DNA from: Arthrobacter sp. Soil782 | Lineage (GTDB): Bacteria > Actinomycetota > Actinomycetes > Actinomycetales > Micrococcaceae | Assembly: GCF_001428435.1 (NCBI RefSeq) | Contig: NZ_LMSO01000009.1 | Coordinates: forward strand, 392,086-456,085 | Length of the DNA stretch: 64,000 nt | Direction: 5' to 3' | Shown: one piece after another, positions 46,134 through 55,810 of the stretch | Position numbering within the stretch: the stretch's first letter is position 1 | Layout of the letters: the number at the start of each line of letters is the position of its first letter | Notes under the pieces: model-generated | What the model saw: the letters and a program-made list of their open reading frames with translations, nothing else | Database searches by the model: none | Told to the model about the DNA's origin: nothing | Program-made: the position numbers and the translations under genes

Positions 46134-46234
46134 ACCGCGGTGCGCCCGAAAGTTCCAGCCAAACTGGCTCGAAGTGTTTCGGATGGTGACTCGCAGCGCT
46201 GCTGTGCCACGGCCGTGCCCGGTAGCCTTGGAGC

Positions 46235-47116
46235 GTGACTGAAGCTGTACAGGCCGGTGTTCCCGGCAGCGCGCCGTCGTCGTTCATTCTGACGCTCTCC
46301 TGTGATGACCGGCCGGGAATTGTCCATGCCGTTTCCGGGGCGTTGGTGGCTGCTGACTGCAATATCACCGAGTCCCAGCAGTACGGCAGCCCGGACTCGG
46401 GGACGTTCTTCATGCGGGTGGCGATCACCACCCGATCGGAGCGGGGCGCCGTCGAAGCGCACCTGGCGCCGGTAGCCCAGGCGTTCGGGATGGCGTGGGG
46501 GCTGCACGCCGAAGGCACACCGGCGCGCACGCTCATCATGGCCTCCAAATCCGCCCACTGCCTCAACGACCTGCTCTTCCAGCAGCGCGCAGGGATTCTG
46601 CCGATCGAGGTGCCCGTGATTGTTTCGAACCACACGGACCTGGCTGACCTTGCCGCATTCTATGGCGTGCCTTTTCACCATGTTCCCGTCACTGCTGACG
46701 GTAAGGCTTCGGCGGAGGAACGGCTTTTGGAGCTCGTGGCCGAGCACCGGATTGAACTCGTGGTTCTTGCACGGTACATGCAGGTGCTCAGCGACTCCCT
46801 GTGCTCGCAGCTGGTGGGGCGTGCAATCAATATCCACCACTCGTTTCTGCCGTCGTTCAAGGGTGCGCGTCCCTACCACCAGGCGCACGCCCGCGGCGTG
46901 AAGCTGATCGGTGCAACTGCCCACTATGTGACCCCGGCTCTTGACGAGGGCCCCATCATCGAGCAGGAAGTCATCCGCGTCGATCACGCGCGGACGGCAC
47001 CACAGCTGGCCGCGATGGGTGCGGACGTCGAAAGCCGGACGCTGGCACAGGCCGTGCAGTGGCATGCCGAGCACCGTGTGCTGCTCGATGGCACGCGGAC
47101 TGTCGTCTTCAACTAG
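46235..47116 (+). CDS. purU: Formyltetrahydrofolate deformylase
   Basis: A 293-residue enzyme hydrolysing 10-formyl-THF to formate and THF. An N-terminal ACT domain (SFILTLSCDDRPGIVHAVSG, about residues 14-95) precedes a formyltransferase-like domain with catalytic motifs SNHTDL, HHSFLPSFKGARPYHQA and DEGPIIEQ. The ACT domain is the usual site for methionine/glycine control in PurU. Start is GTG 46235. It is divergent from glyA and followed 18 bases later by a DUF1737 miniprotein. Confidence 0.95.
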   Translation: MTEAVQAGVPGSAPSSFILTLSCDDRPGIVHAVSGALVAADCNITESQQYGSPDSGTFFMRVAITTRSERGAVEAHLAPVAQAFGMAWGLHAEGTPARTLIMASKSAHCLNDLLFQQRAGILPIEVPVIVSNHTDLADLAAFYGVPFHHVPVTADGKASAEERLLELVAEHRIELVVLARYMQVLSDSLCSQLVGRAINIHHSFLPSFKGARPYHQAHARGVKLIGATAHYVTPALDEGPIIEQEVIRVDHARTAPQLAAMGADVESRTLAQAVQWHAEHRVLLDGTRTVVFN

Positions 47117-47134
47117 GTTCGTTCAGGAGTAAAC

Positions 47135-47308
47135 ATGGGTGATGAGACGCCACTGCGCTACCGCGTGCTGACCGGCCCCGACGACCGCGCGTTCTGCGCG
47201 CGAGTCAGCGAGGCTCTGGAGAGTGGCTACCGGCTGCATGGCTCCCCCGCCGTGACGTTCAACGGCGAGCGCGTGATCGTTGCACAGGCGGTAGTTCTGG
47301 AGGACTGA
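47135..47308 (+). CDS. DUF1737 family small protein
   Basis: A 57-residue protein starting at ATG 47135 with AGGAG seven bases or so before it. The sequence LRYRVLTGPDDRAFCARVS then GYRLHGSPAVTFNGERVIVAQ is characteristic of DUF1737. The fold is a small beta-alpha-beta unit of unknown function, probably a scaffold or regulator. It is immediately downstream of purU on the same strand. Confidence 0.85.
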   Translation: MGDETPLRYRVLTGPDDRAFCARVSEALESGYRLHGSPAVTFNGERVIVAQAVVLED

Positions 47309-47370
47309 GCCGGCCTGCAGTTCCCCATTGAGAAGCTCGGCCTGAGATCCCGCGGGGATAGGCTTGGCAA

Positions 47371-47892
47371 ATGGGACACATCATTGAATTCGGCGGTAAC
47401 ACTCCCTCGATCCCGGAGACCGTGTTCGTAGCGCCGACTGCTTCCGTCATCGGCAAGGCAACCTTCGGGGATAACGCCAGCGCGTTCTACGGCGCCAGTG
47501 TGCGCGCAGACACTGAGACCATCATCATCGGCGAGGGTACAAACCTGCAGGACAACGTCGTCGTGCATGCCGATCCGGGCTTCCCCGCCAGCGTGGGAGA
47601 CCGCGTGAGCGTGGGGCACAGCGCCGTCGTGCATGGGTGCACGATCGGGAACGACTGCCTGATCGGCATGAGCGCCACCATCATGAACGGCGCAACCATC
47701 GGAGAGGGATCCCTGGTTGCGGCCGGCGCCGTGGTGCTCGAAGGCATGCAGGTTCCGCCGCGTTCGCTAGTGGCCGGTGTCCCGGCGAAGGTCCGCCGGG
47801 AGCTGACCGACAACGAACTGCAGGACGTCCGGGAGAACGCTTCCCGCTATCAGGAGTTGGCTGCTCTCCATCGAGTTGCGTTTACTTCTTGA
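47371..47892 (+). CDS. Gamma-carbonic anhydrase family protein
   Basis: A 173-residue left-handed beta-helix protein with repeating hexapeptides (V-G/N-x-x-I-type). Metal-binding His are expected in VVVHADPG, SVGHSAVVHGCTIG, as in the gamma-class carbonic anhydrase/PaaY family. Typical segments ADTETIIIGEGTNLQDNVVVH and NDCLIGMSATIMNGA are present. It may hydrate CO2 or serve as an acyltransferase-like relative; catalysis is not proven from sequence. It follows the DUF1737 gene. Confidence 0.9.
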   Translation: MGHIIEFGGNTPSIPETVFVAPTASVIGKATFGDNASAFYGASVRADTETIIIGEGTNLQDNVVVHADPGFPASVGDRVSVGHSAVVHGCTIGNDCLIGMSATIMNGATIGEGSLVAAGAVVLEGMQVPPRSLVAGVPAKVRRELTDNELQDVRENASRYQELAALHRVAFTS

Positions 47893-47924
47893 CGGCAACA
47901 ACCTTCGTGTAGGAATCTGTAGGC

Positions 47925-49133
47925 ATGTCCGTTGAGTCTGCCGCGCCGTCGAGGCCTGCCCCCAAGCCGAGCCTTCATAAGCCAGGTTCCCAGTCGGCTC
48001 TCCGGCAGCTCAATGAGCAAAGAATCATCCAGGCGCTTGCGACCGGTGGTCCTCAGACCCAGGCTGAACTGGCCCGCCAGACCGGGCTTTCCACGGCGAC
48101 GGTCTCCAACATCGTTCGCGGTATGGCGGACTCAGGCACAGTAACAACGAGTCCCACCACCAGCTCCGGGCGCAGGGCCCTGTCCGTTGCGCTCAATGAC
48201 AACGGGTCAATTGCTGTCGGCATCGACATCGGCCGAAGGCACGTGAGGGTAGTCCTTGCCGGCCCGGACTACCGTGTTCTTTGCGAGGAAGCCATCCCAC
48301 TGACAGCCGGCCACACCGCGGAGGAAGGGCTCGACGCCGCCGCGGAACTCCTTGGACGGCTACTGACGGAATCGGGTACTCCCCGAAGCGCGCTACTCGG
48401 CGCCGGCATCGGAATCCCCGGCCCCATTGACCGTCGCACAGGAACCGTTGTGCAGGGCGCCATCCTGCCTGAATGGGTGGGAATCAACATCCTCGAGACG
48501 TTCAGTGAACGCCTCAGAATCCCTGTGTTCATTGACAATGACGCCAACCTCGGAGCGCTGGCGCAGGTCACCTGGGGGCCGCACAGTTCGGTGGAGAACC
48601 TGATCTTCGTGAAGATCGGCTCAGGCATCGGCGCCGGCCTGATCCTCAACGGTGCGCTGTACTACGGCAACGTCGGGATCACGGGAGAACTAGGCCACAC
48701 CACCATCGACGAGCACGGCCTCATCTGTCGGTGCGGCAACCGCGGCTGCCTCGAAACCGTCGCCTCGACGGCAACCATGATCAGCCTGCTCGAGCGCACC
48801 AGCCACCGGCCGCTCACGGCGCCCGACATTGTGCAGCTCGCCCTCGGCGGAGACACCGCAACACTTCGCGTGCTTGACGATGCCGGCCTCGCGATCGGCC
48901 GCGCCATTGCCCATGTCGCCAACCTGATCAACCCCGAACTGATAGTTCTCGGCGGGTCCCTGACCGGCCTCGGCGACATCCTTCTTGACCCCGTCCGGCG
49001 CGGATTGCATCGGCATGCAGTGCCGGTTGTCGGAGAATCGACAACTGTCAGCATGGGCTCCCTCGGGGACCGCGCCGAAGCACTCGGGGGCGTCGCCGTC
49101 GTCTTGTCCCAGCCCAGCCTTAGCTCAAGCTAA
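47925..49133 (+). CDS. ROK family transcriptional regulator
   Basis: A 402-residue regulator with an N-terminal winged helix-turn-helix (about residues 28-80: [20 protein letters not shown]) and a ROK sugar kinase-like domain. The [11 protein letters not shown] motif and the zinc-binding [10 protein letters not shown] are both present. It lies immediately upstream of a sugar ABC transporter on the same strand and is a good candidate for its repressor or activator. The ligand is probably the transported sugar. Confidence 0.92.
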   Translation: MSVESAAPSRPAPKPSLHKPGSQSALRQLNEQRIIQALATGGPQTQAELARQTGLSTATVSNIVRGMADSGTVTTSPTTSSGRRALSVALNDNGSIAVGIDIGRRHVRVVLAGPDYRVLCEEAIPLTAGHTAEEGLDAAAELLGRLLTESGTPRSALLGAGIGIPGPIDRRTGTVVQGAILPEWVGINILETFSERLRIPVFIDNDANLGALAQVTWGPHSSVENLIFVKIGSGIGAGLILNGALYYGNVGITGELGHTTIDEHGLICRCGNRGCLETVASTATMISLLERTSHRPLTAPDIVQLALGGDTATLRVLDDAGLAIGRAIAHVANLINPELIVLGGSLTGLGDILLDPVRRGLHRHAVPVVGESTTVSMGSLGDRAEALGGVAVVLSQPSLSSS

Positions 49134-49134
49134 G
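49119..49134. promoter_or_regulatory. Perfect palindrome at end of ROK gene, candidate operator
   Basis: CTTAGCTCAAGCTAAG has seven-base arms around CA and overlaps the ROK stop codon. It precedes the mmsA start by about 130 bases. Flanking CCAG/CTGG extend the symmetry imperfectly. Confidence 0.4.
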
Positions 49135-49261
49135 TTCTGGTTTTCCAACAGTTCGACATTATTTGCGTTCAAGACTTGACGCCAACACCCTACTCAGAGT
49201 TTACTTTTTTGGCGGACCTTTTCGGTCCAAGGACAGCGCAGTCAGTTGCGGGAAGGCCTCT

Positions 49262-50800
49262 ATGGACAACCACACCATCCTCGAGATGCAGTCGATCACC
49301 AAGGAATTTCCCGGTGTGAAAGCACTCGATAATGTTTCCCTTTCCGTTACGGCCGGCGAGATTCACGCGATCTGCGGTGAAAACGGTGCTGGAAAATCCA
49401 CGCTGATGAAAGTGCTCTCCGGGCTCTATCCTTACGGCGACTACCAGGGTCAGATTGTCTTCCAGGGCAAGGAGATGCAGTTCAGGGACATTCGTTCCAG
49501 CGAAGCCGCCGGAATCGTGATCATCCACCAGGAACTCGCGCTGATCCCCGAGCTGTCCATCGCCGAGAATATTTTCCTCGGCAATGAGCCCACACGCTTC
49601 GGGGTGATCGACTGGGACAAGGTCAACCTCTCCGCCGTCGAACTCCTGGCCCGCGTCGGGCTGAGCGAGGACCCGACTACCAAGATCAAGGACATCGGGG
49701 TCGGCAAGCAGCAGCTGGTCGAAATCGCCAAGGCCCTCAGCAAGTCCGTTAAGCTGCTCATCCTCGATGAGCCCACAGCCGCACTCAACGAAGCTGACTC
49801 CCAGCATCTGCTGGATCTGATGTCCGGACTGCGCTCCAAGGGCATCTCGTGCATCATGATCTCCCACAAGCTCAACGAGATCGAGCAGATTGCGGACTCC
49901 ATCACAATCATCCGTGACGGCAAGGCAATCGAAACCCTGCATATCAAGAACGACGGCGTGGACGAGGACCGCATCATCCGCGGCATGGTCGGACGCTCTC
50001 TCGAGTCCCGTTTCCCTGACCACACCCCGAAGATCGGCGAAACGTTTTTCGAGGTGCGCAACTGGACGGTGGGCCACCCCAACGTTGCCGACCGCCTGGT
50101 CTGCAAGAACTCCAGCTTCAAGGTGCGGCGCGGGGAGATCGTCGGCTTCGCCGGCCTGATGGGCGCCGGGCGCACGGAACTGGCCCGTTCCGTGTTTGGC
50201 CGCTCCTACGGCAACTTCAAGTCCGGCCAGATTTTCAAGGACGGCAAGGAAGTCACCTACAAGTCCGTCCCCCAGGCAATCGAAGCGGGCCTCGCTTATG
50301 TCACCGAGGACCGCAAATCGCTTGGACTGAACCTCCTGGATGACATCAAGACCACCACCGTCTCCGCAAACCTCAAAAAGATCACGCACAACTTCGTGGT
50401 GGACAACGATGAGGAGTACCGCGTGGCGGAGGAATACCGGAAGTCGCTGCGGACCAAGACACCGAGCGTCAACGAGGGTGTGGCCAAATTATCCGGCGGC
50501 AACCAGCAGAAGGTGGTGCTGTCGAAATGGATGTTCACCGATCCGGATTTGCTCATTCTTGACGAGCCGACCCGCGGCATCGACGTAGGCGCCAAGTACG
50601 AGATCTACGGCATCATCCAGAAGCTCGCAGACCAGGGCAAGGGCGTGATCGTCATTTCCTCAGAGCTCCCGGAACTCCTCGGTCTCTCAGACCGCATCTA
50701 CACCATTTTCGAAGGCTCCATCACCGGCGAGGTGACCCGTGAGCAAGCCAGCCAGGAATCCCTGATGAAACTCATGACCGCCAGCAGAAAATCTGCCTGA
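49262..50800 (+). CDS. mmsA: Sugar ABC transporter ATP-binding protein (MmsA/GguA-type)
   Basis: A 512-residue protein with two ATPase domains for monosaccharide import. The first domain has Walker [18 protein letters not shown] and Walker [12 protein letters not shown]. The second has the degenerate A loop [19 protein letters not shown] and signature [15 protein letters not shown], the usual pattern for this family. The ATG at 49262 is used, with GGGAAGG upstream; the extra N-terminal frame back to 49163 is unconserved. It contains a TTA leucine codon at codon 410, rare at this GC content. It is the first gene of a three-gene transporter. Confidence 0.95.
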   Translation: MDNHTILEMQSITKEFPGVKALDNVSLSVTAGEIHAICGENGAGKSTLMKVLSGLYPYGDYQGQIVFQGKEMQFRDIRSSEAAGIVIIHQELALIPELSIAENIFLGNEPTRFGVIDWDKVNLSAVELLARVGLSEDPTTKIKDIGVGKQQLVEIAKALSKSVKLLILDEPTAALNEADSQHLLDLMSGLRSKGISCIMISHKLNEIEQIADSITIIRDGKAIETLHIKNDGVDEDRIIRGMVGRSLESRFPDHTPKIGETFFEVRNWTVGHPNVADRLVCKNSSFKVRRGEIVGFAGLMGAGRTELARSVFGRSYGNFKSGQIFKDGKEVTYKSVPQAIEAGLAYVTEDRKSLGLNLLDDIKTTTVSANLKKITHNFVVDNDEEYRVAEEYRKSLRTKTPSVNEGVAKLSGGNQQKVVLSKWMFTDPDLLILDEPTRGIDVGAKYEIYGIIQKLADQGKGVIVISSELPELLGLSDRIYTIFEGSITGEVTREQASQESLMKLMTASRKSA

Positions 50801-50820
50801 CCGAATCCCTAGGACGCACC

Positions 50821-52110
50821 ATGAATTCCCTCAAGCGAATGTTCGGCGGCAACACCCGGCAGTTCGGGATGATTTTCGCCCTGATCGCCCTGATTCTGTT
50901 CTTCCAATGGCAGACCGGCGGCAACACACTCACACCGACCAACGTCATCAACCTTTTCAACGGCAACGCGTACATCCTGATCCTGGCAATCGGCATGGTG
51001 CTGGTCATCATCGCGGGCCACATCGACCTCTCGGTCGGGTCCGTGGCAGCCTTCGCCGGCGTCGTCGTCGCCATCTCCATCCGCGACTGGGGCATCCCCT
51101 GGTACCTCGGGATCGTGCTCGGGCTTGTCCTCGGTGCACTGATCGGAGCGTGGCAGGGATTCTGGGTTGCCTACGTGGGCATACCGGCGTTCATCGTGAC
51201 CCTGGCGGGCATGCTCCTGTTCCGTGGAGCGAACCAGTACGTGGGCGAATCAAACACCATTCCCGTACCTGAGGCGTTCCAGTTCATCGGGGCCGGCTAC
51301 CTCCCCGAGGTGGGACCCGTCACGGGATATAACAACCTCACGGTGCTCCTGGGTCTGCTCGCTGTGGGCTTCTTCGTGTACCAGGAGTTCAGCAACCGCC
51401 GCCGCACCGCGCAGATCGGCTCAGAGGTGCAGCCGCTGTGGATCTCCGTGGCGAAACTCGTCCTCCTCGCCGCCGCCATCCTGTATGTCACGTCCCTGTT
51501 CGCCACCGGCCGCCCGGGAACGTCCTTCCCTATTCCCGGGCTCATCCTCGCTGTCCTGGTAATCATCTTTGCGTTCATCTCGAACAAGACCGTGGTCGGT
51601 CGCCATGTGTATGCCGTCGGTGGCAACCGCCACGCGGCCGAGCTCTCCGGTGTGCAGAGCAAGCGCGTGAACTTCCTGGTGATGATGAACATGTCCATCC
51701 TTGCGGCCCTCGCCGGAATGATCTTCGTGGGCCGTTCCACAGCATCGGGCCCCTTCGATGGCGTGGGCTGGGAACTCGATGCGATCGCGGCAGTGTTCAT
51801 TGGCGGCGCAGCAGTGACCGGTGGCGTGGGAACGGTGATCGGCTCCGTGATCGGCGGCCTCGTCATGGCCGTCCTGAACAACGGCCTGCAGCTGATGGGC
51901 ATCGGCGCCGACATGACACAGATCATCAAGGGTCTCGTGCTGCTGATCGCAGTCGCGTTTGATGTGTACAACAAGAGCCAGGGGAAACCCTCCATCATTG
52001 GGCTGCTCACCCGAAACTTCGGCGGCGGGCGAAACAAGCCCGATGCGCCGTCAGCGCCCGAGGAAAACCCCGCAGCCCGGGAGGCAGTGGGCACAAAGCA
52101 GGTCCTCTAG
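50821..52110 (+). CDS. mmsB: Sugar ABC transporter permease (MmsB/GguB-type)
   Basis: A 429-residue permease of the XylH/GguB class with about ten membrane helices. Family motifs are AIGMVLVIIAGHIDLSVGSVAAF near the N-terminus and AVGGNRHAAELSGVQSKRVNF plus AIAAVFIGGAAVTGGVGTV near the C-terminus. The last 40 residues are a variable charged tail. It starts 20 bases after mmsA and imports sugars delivered by the binding protein. Confidence 0.94.
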   Translation: MNSLKRMFGGNTRQFGMIFALIALILFFQWQTGGNTLTPTNVINLFNGNAYILILAIGMVLVIIAGHIDLSVGSVAAFAGVVVAISIRDWGIPWYLGIVLGLVLGALIGAWQGFWVAYVGIPAFIVTLAGMLLFRGANQYVGESNTIPVPEAFQFIGAGYLPEVGPVTGYNNLTVLLGLLAVGFFVYQEFSNRRRTAQIGSEVQPLWISVAKLVLLAAAILYVTSLFATGRPGTSFPIPGLILAVLVIIFAFISNKTVVGRHVYAVGGNRHAAELSGVQSKRVNFLVMMNMSILAALAGMIFVGRSTASGPFDGVGWELDAIAAVFIGGAAVTGGVGTVIGSVIGGLVMAVLNNGLQLMGIGADMTQIIKGLVLLIAVAFDVYNKSQGKPSIIGLLTRNFGGGRNKPDAPSAPEENPAAREAVGTKQVL

Positions 52111-52182
52111 AACCGATCCGCCGGTTCTGGCCAAAACCTTTCACTGACAACCAAAGCAAGATGCTAAAGAAAGAGAAATCGA

Positions 52183-53289
52183 ATGCGTAACTTCGCAAAA
52201 TCACTTGCAGCACTCACTGCAATTTCAGCATTGGCGCTGACATCCTGTGGCCGCGAGGATCCCGGTACGGCAACCGGGACCGCCGGCGGCACCGAGACCG
52301 CCTGCGAAGGGTTCGAGGAAGGCGCCGCCATCGGTGTAGCGCTGCCCCAGAAGACCTCGGAGAACTGGGTCCTGGCCGAGCAGCTGTTTAACGATGGCCT
52401 GACCGAAGCTGGGTACGAGCCGTCCGTCCAGTTTGCCAATGGCGGCGTGGCGGAGCAGCAAGCCCAGATCAGCTCAATGATCACCAACGGCGTGGAGGTC
52501 CTCGTGGTCGGTGCGATCGACGGCGCACAACTGGGCAACCAGCTGCAGCAAGCCAAGGACGCCGGGATCACGGTCCTCGCCTATGACCGTCTGCTCACCA
52601 ACACCGAAAACGTGGACTACTACGTGGCCTATGACAACTTCAAGGTCGGTGAGCTGCAGGGCCAGGCACTCCTGGACGGGTTGGCTGAGCGCAAGGGTGA
52701 AGGTCCTTACAACATCGAACTGTTTGCGGGCTCTCCCGATGACGCAAATGCGCAGGTCTTCTTCGACGGCGCCATGAGCGTCCTTCAGCCGAAGATCGAC
52801 GACGGCACGCTCAATGTCGTCTCAGGCCAGACCTCCTTTGACCAGGCAGTGACCCAGGGCTGGAAGGCCGAGAACGCGCAGCGTCGCATGGATACCCTCC
52901 TCAGCGGTAACTACGCCTCCGAGGAATTGCATGGCGTGCTCTCACCGAATGACACGCTGGCACGCGCCGTCCTCACCTCGGTTGCGGCTGCAGGAAAGGA
53001 TACGCCGGTTGTCACCGGCCAGGACTCCGAGGTGGAATCGGTCAAGTCGATCATGGCAGGTGAGCAGTACTCCACCATCAACAAGGACACCAGCAATCTG
53101 GTGGAGCAGACCATCACGATGGTTGAAGCCATCGGCGCCTGTGAAGAGGTCGAGGTCAATGACACCGAGTCCTACGACAACGGCGTGAAGGTTGTCCCTG
53201 CATACCTGCTGGAACCGCAGATCGTCACCCAGGAAAACGCGGCAGAAGCGTACGCCGATGACCCCGCGCTCGCTGAGCTGGTCAAGTAG
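52183..53289 (+). CDS. chvE: Multiple-sugar-binding lipoprotein (ChvE-like)
   Basis: A 368-residue solute-binding lipoprotein. The signal peptide ends in lipobox LTSC, followed by a Gly/Thr linker, then the mature fold starting with GVALPQKTSENWVLAEQLF. Sugar-contacting motifs typical of ChvE-type proteins are YDRLLTNTENVDYYVAYDN and TGQDSEVESVKSIMAGEQY. It delivers monosaccharides such as arabinose, galactose, xylose or glucose-type ligands to MmsAB; the true ligand is unknown. A strong terminator follows. Confidence 0.94.
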   Translation: MRNFAKSLAALTAISALALTSCGREDPGTATGTAGGTETACEGFEEGAAIGVALPQKTSENWVLAEQLFNDGLTEAGYEPSVQFANGGVAEQQAQISSMITNGVEVLVVGAIDGAQLGNQLQQAKDAGITVLAYDRLLTNTENVDYYVAYDNFKVGELQGQALLDGLAERKGEGPYNIELFAGSPDDANAQVFFDGAMSVLQPKIDDGTLNVVSGQTSFDQAVTQGWKAENAQRRMDTLLSGNYASEELHGVLSPNDTLARAVLTSVAAAGKDTPVVTGQDSEVESVKSIMAGEQYSTINKDTSNLVEQTITMVEAIGACEEVEVNDTESYDNGVKVVPAYLLEPQIVTQENAAEAYADDPALAELVK

Positions 53290-53300
53290 CCAACTCCAGG

Positions 53301-53340
53301 AAGATCCCCGGCCGCATCTTCGCGGTCGGGGATCTTTTTT
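53301..53340 (+). terminator. Rho-independent terminator after chvE
   Basis: AAGATCCCCGGCCGC pairs with GCGGTCGGGGATCTT (one G-T pair) around ATCTTC and is followed by a run of six or seven T. Confidence 0.9.
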
Positions 53341-53432
53341 CTTGGCGCCGCTGGTTCTTTCAAAGGGGCACCGCGGACGTACCTCTGCCGTAACGGGTGG
53401 ACGGGCCCTCTTGCATTCGGAAGTATGAAGGA

Positions 53433-54509
53433 ATGACGACAAACCTCCGCTTCCCTGTGCCCCCGTGCGTCGCGCCGGACGCGCCCTCGCCTTTCGTCGC
53501 TACCGGCGCGCCGCTGCGCTGGGGCGTGGTTGCCACGGGCGGGATCGCGCGCAAAGTAACCGAGGACATCGCCCGCCTCGATGACGCCGTGCTGCAGGCG
53601 GTGAGCTCACGGACGGAGGATCGGGCGCGCAGCTTCGCCGACACGCACGGCTTCGCAACCGTCCATTACGACGACTGCGGCTCCCGCGGTTTCGAGCTGT
53701 TGGCTGAGGATCCGGACGTAGACGTCGTCTATGTGGCGACTCCGCATGGCCAGCACTACGAGGTATGCAAGGCACTGCTTTCCGCCGGCAAACACGTCCT
53801 GTGCGAGAAAGCCTTCACCGTCAACGCGCGTGAGGCGGAAGAGCTCATCAACCTCGCCCACGAGAAGCGGGTGTTCCTCATGGAGGCGGTATGGACCCGC
53901 TTCCTTCCCAGCGTGAACCGAGCGTGGGACATCATTCACTCAGGCGAACTCGGCGACATCCGCTGGGTGCAGGCGGACCTCGGCTTCCCCGCTGCCTATA
54001 GCCCCGAAGCCCGTCTGTGGGACCCGCTCGCCGGGGGCGGAGCGCTGCTGGATCTCACGGTTTACCCATCCACGTGGGCGCTGGGCTCGCTGGGCTTCCC
54101 CACCTCGGTTGCGGCCGAAGGCACACTCAACGACGACGGCGTGGACGCGCAGAACGCGCTGACCCTCACCTACGCACGCGGCGCGCAGGCCCAGCTGTCG
54201 TCGTCGTTGTTGGCTTCGGGCCCCAGCCAGGCCACCGTCGCCGGAAGCAAAGGGTGGCTGCGCACGTCCGCTCCGCTTCACAACCCGCGGGAACTGTACG
54301 TGCATCCGCACGGCGGTGAAGCGCGGGTCGAGAAGTTCGAACAGGCAGGGAACGGGTACGCGTACGAGCTGCGCGAAACAACGCGCTGCATTCAGGAGGG
54401 TCTTCTTGAAAGTCCCACCATGCCGCTGCAGCACACGCTCGACACCATGCGGATGTTCGACGGCGTCCGGGCTCAGCTGGGCCTCCGGTATGCCAACGAC
54501 GACCGGTAG
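53433..54509 (+). CDS. Gfo/Idh/MocA family NAD(P)-dependent oxidoreductase
   Basis: A 358-residue protein. The N-terminal Rossmann domain is visible in LRWGVVATGGIARKVTEDIA, DVVYVATPHGQHYEVC and the catalytic-Lys motif GKHVLCEKAFTVNAREAEEL (EK), followed by a C-terminal alpha/beta domain with GGGALLDLTVYP. Such enzymes oxidise sugars, inositols or dihydrodiols. The ATG at 53433 is taken, though AAGGA is very close to it; GTG 53397 is in frame but lacks support. It lies after the sugar transporter but behind a strong terminator, so co-function is possible, not assured. Confidence 0.88.
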   Translation: MTTNLRFPVPPCVAPDAPSPFVATGAPLRWGVVATGGIARKVTEDIARLDDAVLQAVSSRTEDRARSFADTHGFATVHYDDCGSRGFELLAEDPDVDVVYVATPHGQHYEVCKALLSAGKHVLCEKAFTVNAREAEELINLAHEKRVFLMEAVWTRFLPSVNRAWDIIHSGELGDIRWVQADLGFPAAYSPEARLWDPLAGGGALLDLTVYPSTWALGSLGFPTSVAAEGTLNDDGVDAQNALTLTYARGAQAQLSSSLLASGPSQATVAGSKGWLRTSAPLHNPRELYVHPHGGEARVEKFEQAGNGYAYELRETTRCIQEGLLESPTMPLQHTLDTMRMFDGVRAQLGLRYANDDR

Positions 54510-54526
54510 CGGCCACCATCACCGTG

Positions 54527-54579
54527 AATAGGCAGGACACGCCCCTTATCCCGCGGGAAAAGGGCGTGTCCTGCCTATT
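54527..54579. terminator. Very long hairpin between convergent genes
   Basis: About 20 paired bases (AATAGGCAGGACACGCCC and complement) flank an 11-base loop between the oxidoreductase and the symporter genes. It is suited to bidirectional termination. Confidence 0.8.
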
Positions 54580-54590
54580 CAACGAGGGAC

Positions 54591-55583
54591 TTAGCTCGCG
54601 AGGTTCGTTTCCGGTGCCGGCTGCTGTGCAGCGTCGCCCACACCGCGGCGCCGCCAGTACGCTGCCAGGAGTGCCCCGGATACGTTATGCCAGACCGAGA
54701 ATATTGCTGCAGGCAGGGCTGACTCGGGCGTCATGTGGGTCCGGGCGAGACCCGCTGCGAGTCCCGAGTTCTGCATTCCAACCTCGATTGCAGTGGTGCG
54801 TCTGGCTGGAATCGGCAGCTTGAAGGCCCGTGCGGCTGCATAGCCGAGCGCATACCCGAGGCCGTTGTGCAGTACTACTGCGAGCAGCACCAGCAGGCCC
54901 GCCGAGAAGATTGCTTCGGCGCTCAGACCGACTACAGCCATGACCACCAATGTGATTGCGGCGACCGAGATCCAGGGCAGCACGGGAAGCGCGGCGACCA
55001 CAAGACGTGGCAGGAACAGCCGTGCAGCCAGGCCGAGTGCCACCGGAATCAGCACGATCTGCACAATGGACCACGCCATGGCACCGGCATCGACCGGTAG
55101 GTATTGTCCTGCCAGCCAGAGGGTCAGCAGCGGGGTCAGCAGCGGAGCAAGCAGCGTCGACACGGTTGTCATGGCGACAGACAGTGCCACATCACCCTTG
55201 GCGAGGTAGGACACCACATTGGACGCCGTGCCGCCCGGGCAGCAACCAACGAGGATCACTCCGGCGGCCAGTGCGGCGGGAAGTCCCAGCACGGAGACCA
55301 CCAGGAGTCCCAGCAGCGGCATCACCACGAACTGCGCAACCACGCCGATAACCACCGGAATCGGTCGTCTGGCGATCATTGCGAAATCCGGCGGCGTCAG
55401 GGTCAGGCCCATACCGAACATGATCACCCCGAGAAGAGGGTTGATCGCCGGCGCAAGACCGGTGAACGCCGTCGGTATCATCAGTGCGACGGCACCGCCG
55501 CCCAGCACCAGCAACGGAAAAATGGTAACTGCGATGCGCGCGTTGCGTTCCTCAGCGGACGCAGCCGGATGTAGCGATTTCAT
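54591..55583 (-). CDS. Bile acid:sodium symporter (BASS) family transporter
   Basis: A 330-residue membrane protein with about ten helices of the BASS fold. Family patterns are LGVIMFGMGLTLTPPDFAMI, LVGCCPGGTASNVVSYLAKGDVALSVAMTT and the late EVGMQNSGLAAGLA. Sodium-site residues are within these segments. Bacterial members import organic anions such as pantoate or keto acids; substrate is unknown. The N-terminus (MKSLHPAASAEERNARIA) is short and cytoplasmic. It is convergent with the oxidoreductase. Confidence 0.93.
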   Translation of the reverse strand: MKSLHPAASAEERNARIAVTIFPLLVLGGGAVALMIPTAFTGLAPAINPLLGVIMFGMGLTLTPPDFAMIARRPIPVVIGVVAQFVVMPLLGLLVVSVLGLPAALAAGVILVGCCPGGTASNVVSYLAKGDVALSVAMTTVSTLLAPLLTPLLTLWLAGQYLPVDAGAMAWSIVQIVLIPVALGLAARLFLPRLVVAALPVLPWISVAAITLVVMAVVGLSAEAIFSAGLLVLLAVVLHNGLGYALGYAAARAFKLPIPARRTTAIEVGMQNSGLAAGLARTHMTPESALPAAIFSVWHNVSGALLAAYWRRRGVGDAAQQPAPETNLAS

Positions 55584-55760
55584 GCTTCAAGAAGTAACAC
55601 GAGCATTTCACCGTCGTCGTATCCGGCCCAGAATTGTTACGAAAGGCACCTAATGTAGGCTCCGCACAGGTTCCGACAGAACAGTTCTTCTGAGGCTTCT
55701 TGAGCAGCGGCTGGCGCATCGCCGGTCAGGCGGGACGGCCGGATTTTCTACACGCAAAAA

Positions 55761-55799
55761 GCCCCGCACCTGCGAGCGAATCGCGGGTGCGGGGCGTTC
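55761..55799 (-). terminator. Rho-independent terminator after icd
   Basis: On the minus strand GCCCCGCACC pairs with GGTGCGGGGC and a T-run (TTTTTGCG) follows, 15 or so bases past the icd stop. Confidence 0.85.
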
Positions 55800-55810
55800 T
55801 GCATATGGTC

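Noticed and set aside
34796-46156. Shared string GCCCGAAAGTTCC at about 34799 and 46144
   Set aside because: One copy lies in the coding end of the YihY gene. A 13-base match is not enough to claim a repeat family.
54524-54823. A small plus-strand frame beginning in the hairpin at 54527
   Set aside because: It reads through a terminator stem and then antisense to the symporter gene.
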